From Rutpela maculata (taxonomy: Eukaryota; Arthropoda; Insecta; Coleoptera; Cerambycidae), in NCBI GenBank assembly GCA_936432065.2, contig OW386294.2, forward strand, positions 44,158,842 to 44,222,841: DNA of 64,000 bases, written 5' to 3'. Below, in pieces: positions 63,501 through 64,000 of the stretch (positions within the stretch are counted from its first letter, which is position 1; each line of letters opens with the position of its first letter). Both the position numbers and the translations under genes were made by a program. The notes under the pieces are model-generated. The model did not search any database, was not told where the DNA came from, and worked only from the letters and a program-made list of their open reading frames with translations.

Positions 63501-64000
63501 AAATTTATGTGGTTTGAAAATTTATGTGAGGTTTGAGCAATTTAGCATGGGTTTGAAGAAATTAGGATGGGTTTGATGAAACCGAACGAAAATTTATGTG
63601 GTTTGAAAATTTATGTGAGGTTTGACATATTTAGCATGGGTTTGACGAAATTAGGATGGGTTTGATGAACCCGAACGAAAATTTATGTGGTTTGAAAATT
63701 TACCTGAGGTTTGAGCAATTTAGCATGGGTTTGAAGAAATTAGGATGGGTTTGATGAAATTAGGATGGGTTTGATGAATCCGAACGAAAATTTATGAGGT
63801 TTGAAAATTTATCTGAGGTTTGAGCAAATTAGCATGGGTTTGAAGAAATTAGGATGGGTTTGATGAAACCGAACGAAAATTTATGTGGTTTGAAAATTTA
63901 TGTGAGGTTTGAGCAATTTAGCATGGGTTTGAAGAAATTAGGATGGGTTTGATGAAACCGAACGAAAATTTATGTGGTTTGAAAATTTACCTGAGGTTTG
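60511..64000 (+). repeat. Domain 4: R/K-containing words reappear, array runs off the end
   Basis: Labels: R-P-V-Q-S-Q-S-P-K-V-R-V-Q-K-V-R-R-P-U-V-S-P-V-Q-S-P-U-V-S-P-U-V-Q-R-P-V-Q and a partial P. K-V-R-R-P at 61714 onwards is the word seen at 1937 and 9904, so this end resembles domain 1. The four-monomer word P-U-V-S (378 bp) occurs at 62072 and 62828. Odd monomers are a Q preceded by GATGAATCCG at 60978, GGGTTTAAAG in the V at 62559 and the Q at 62648, and GATGAACCCG before 63671. Confidence 0.9.

Larger units (their letters stand above)
1..64000. repeat. Satellite DNA array, 89-bp monomer family, whole window
   Basis: Every base belongs to a head-to-tail tandem array of 89-109-bp monomers in one orientation. 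I set monomer starts at CCGAAC: the first is at 51 and the last (partial) at 63958. Summed class lengths matched the printed coordinates at each step, about 670 monomers in all. A typical R monomer has 30 G+C of 89 (about 34%), with 24 G and only 6 C. Stop codons occur in all three forward frames of each monomer. On the reverse strand each monomer closes two frames, and because 89, 91 and 109 are not multiples of 3 the third closes in the next one. So there is no coding potential. Long homogeneous arrays of this kind are known from eukaryotic heterochromatin and centromeres; which one this is cannot be told from sequence alone. The array has no visible edge, so its true length is unknown. Confidence 0.98.

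Noticed and set aside
1..64000. Open reading frames and possible repetitive protein genes
   Set aside because: Monomers carry TGA and TAG in all three forward frames. On the reverse strand the single open frame of one monomer is closed in the next because 89, 91 and 109 are not multiples of three. No stretch of gene length remains.
1..64000. CRISPR array
   Set aside because: There are no unique spacers of constant length between conserved repeats. The variable positions are a few class-diagnostic bases, and the whole monomer repeats. No cas-like gene is present.
1..64000. Telomeric or interstitial telomere repeat (TTAGGG or TTTAGGG)
   Set aside because: ATTAGGATGGGTTTGA and TTTAGCATGGG contain fragments that resemble telomere units, but no two intact units occur in tandem anywhere. 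The likeness is best treated as chance.
1..64000. Transposon or retroelement insertion in the array
   Set aside because: Monomer-by-monomer walking left no unexplained bases. Every deviation is a doubled 20-mer, a short internal deletion, a fusion or the inverted segment.

Overview
The window is one uninterrupted block of satellite DNA. I found no gene, RNA gene, transposon, CRISPR array or unique sequence anywhere in its 64,000 bases, and the array runs off both ends. Kilobase-scale, gene-free, AT-rich tandem arrays with layered higher-order structure are typical of centromeric, pericentromeric or other heterochromatic blocks of eukaryotic chromosomes. I do not recognise this satellite family and cannot name the organism. 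A plant or animal is equally possible from what is visible.

Basic unit: an 89-bp monomer (variants of 91, 109 and 72 bp), always in the same orientation, about 34% G+C and with far more G than C on the given strand. The monomer is itself built from four related sub-repeats, each opened by GGTTTGA, spaced 19, 20, 20 and 30 bp. I split almost every monomer into a few diagnostic classes, starting each at CCGAAC. The class labels are mine: P (109 bp, last 20 bp doubled), Q (89), R (89), S (91), K (91), V (89), U (89). Rare forms are p (P without the doubling), V2 and Q2 (doubled V or Q), s and q (72 bp), H (hairpin) and J (fusion). I walked the array monomer by monomer, and the summed class lengths agreed with the printed coordinates throughout.

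Layout. (1) 1-20,401: an R- and K-rich domain made of a 9.08-kb block present twice at an offset of exactly 10,318 bp. Each block contains parts of an older 4,529-bp duplication. Four copies of a short inverted segment (perfect 26-bp arms, 4-bp loop) mark it. (2) 20,402-25,931: R-poor domain of P, Q, S, U and V words in a loose higher-order repeat of about 1.2-1.6 kb. (3) 25,932-42,429: an exact head-to-tail duplication of an 8,249-bp, 86-monomer unit, containing an older 1,858-bp duplication. (4) 42,430-44,154: transition with a fusion monomer. (5) 44,155-60,510: a 7.89-kb block present twice at offset 8,466 bp, with a 576-bp link. (6) 60,511-64,000: return of R- and K-containing words like those at the left end.

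The sequence therefore records the history of a satellite growing by unequal exchange at several scales: 20-bp sub-repeats, about 90-bp monomers, about 1.2-kb words, 1.9-kb, 4.5-kb, and 8-10-kb segments. The youngest duplications differ by only a handful of bases over about 8 kb by eye. The interest of the window lies in this architecture, not in any encoded product.
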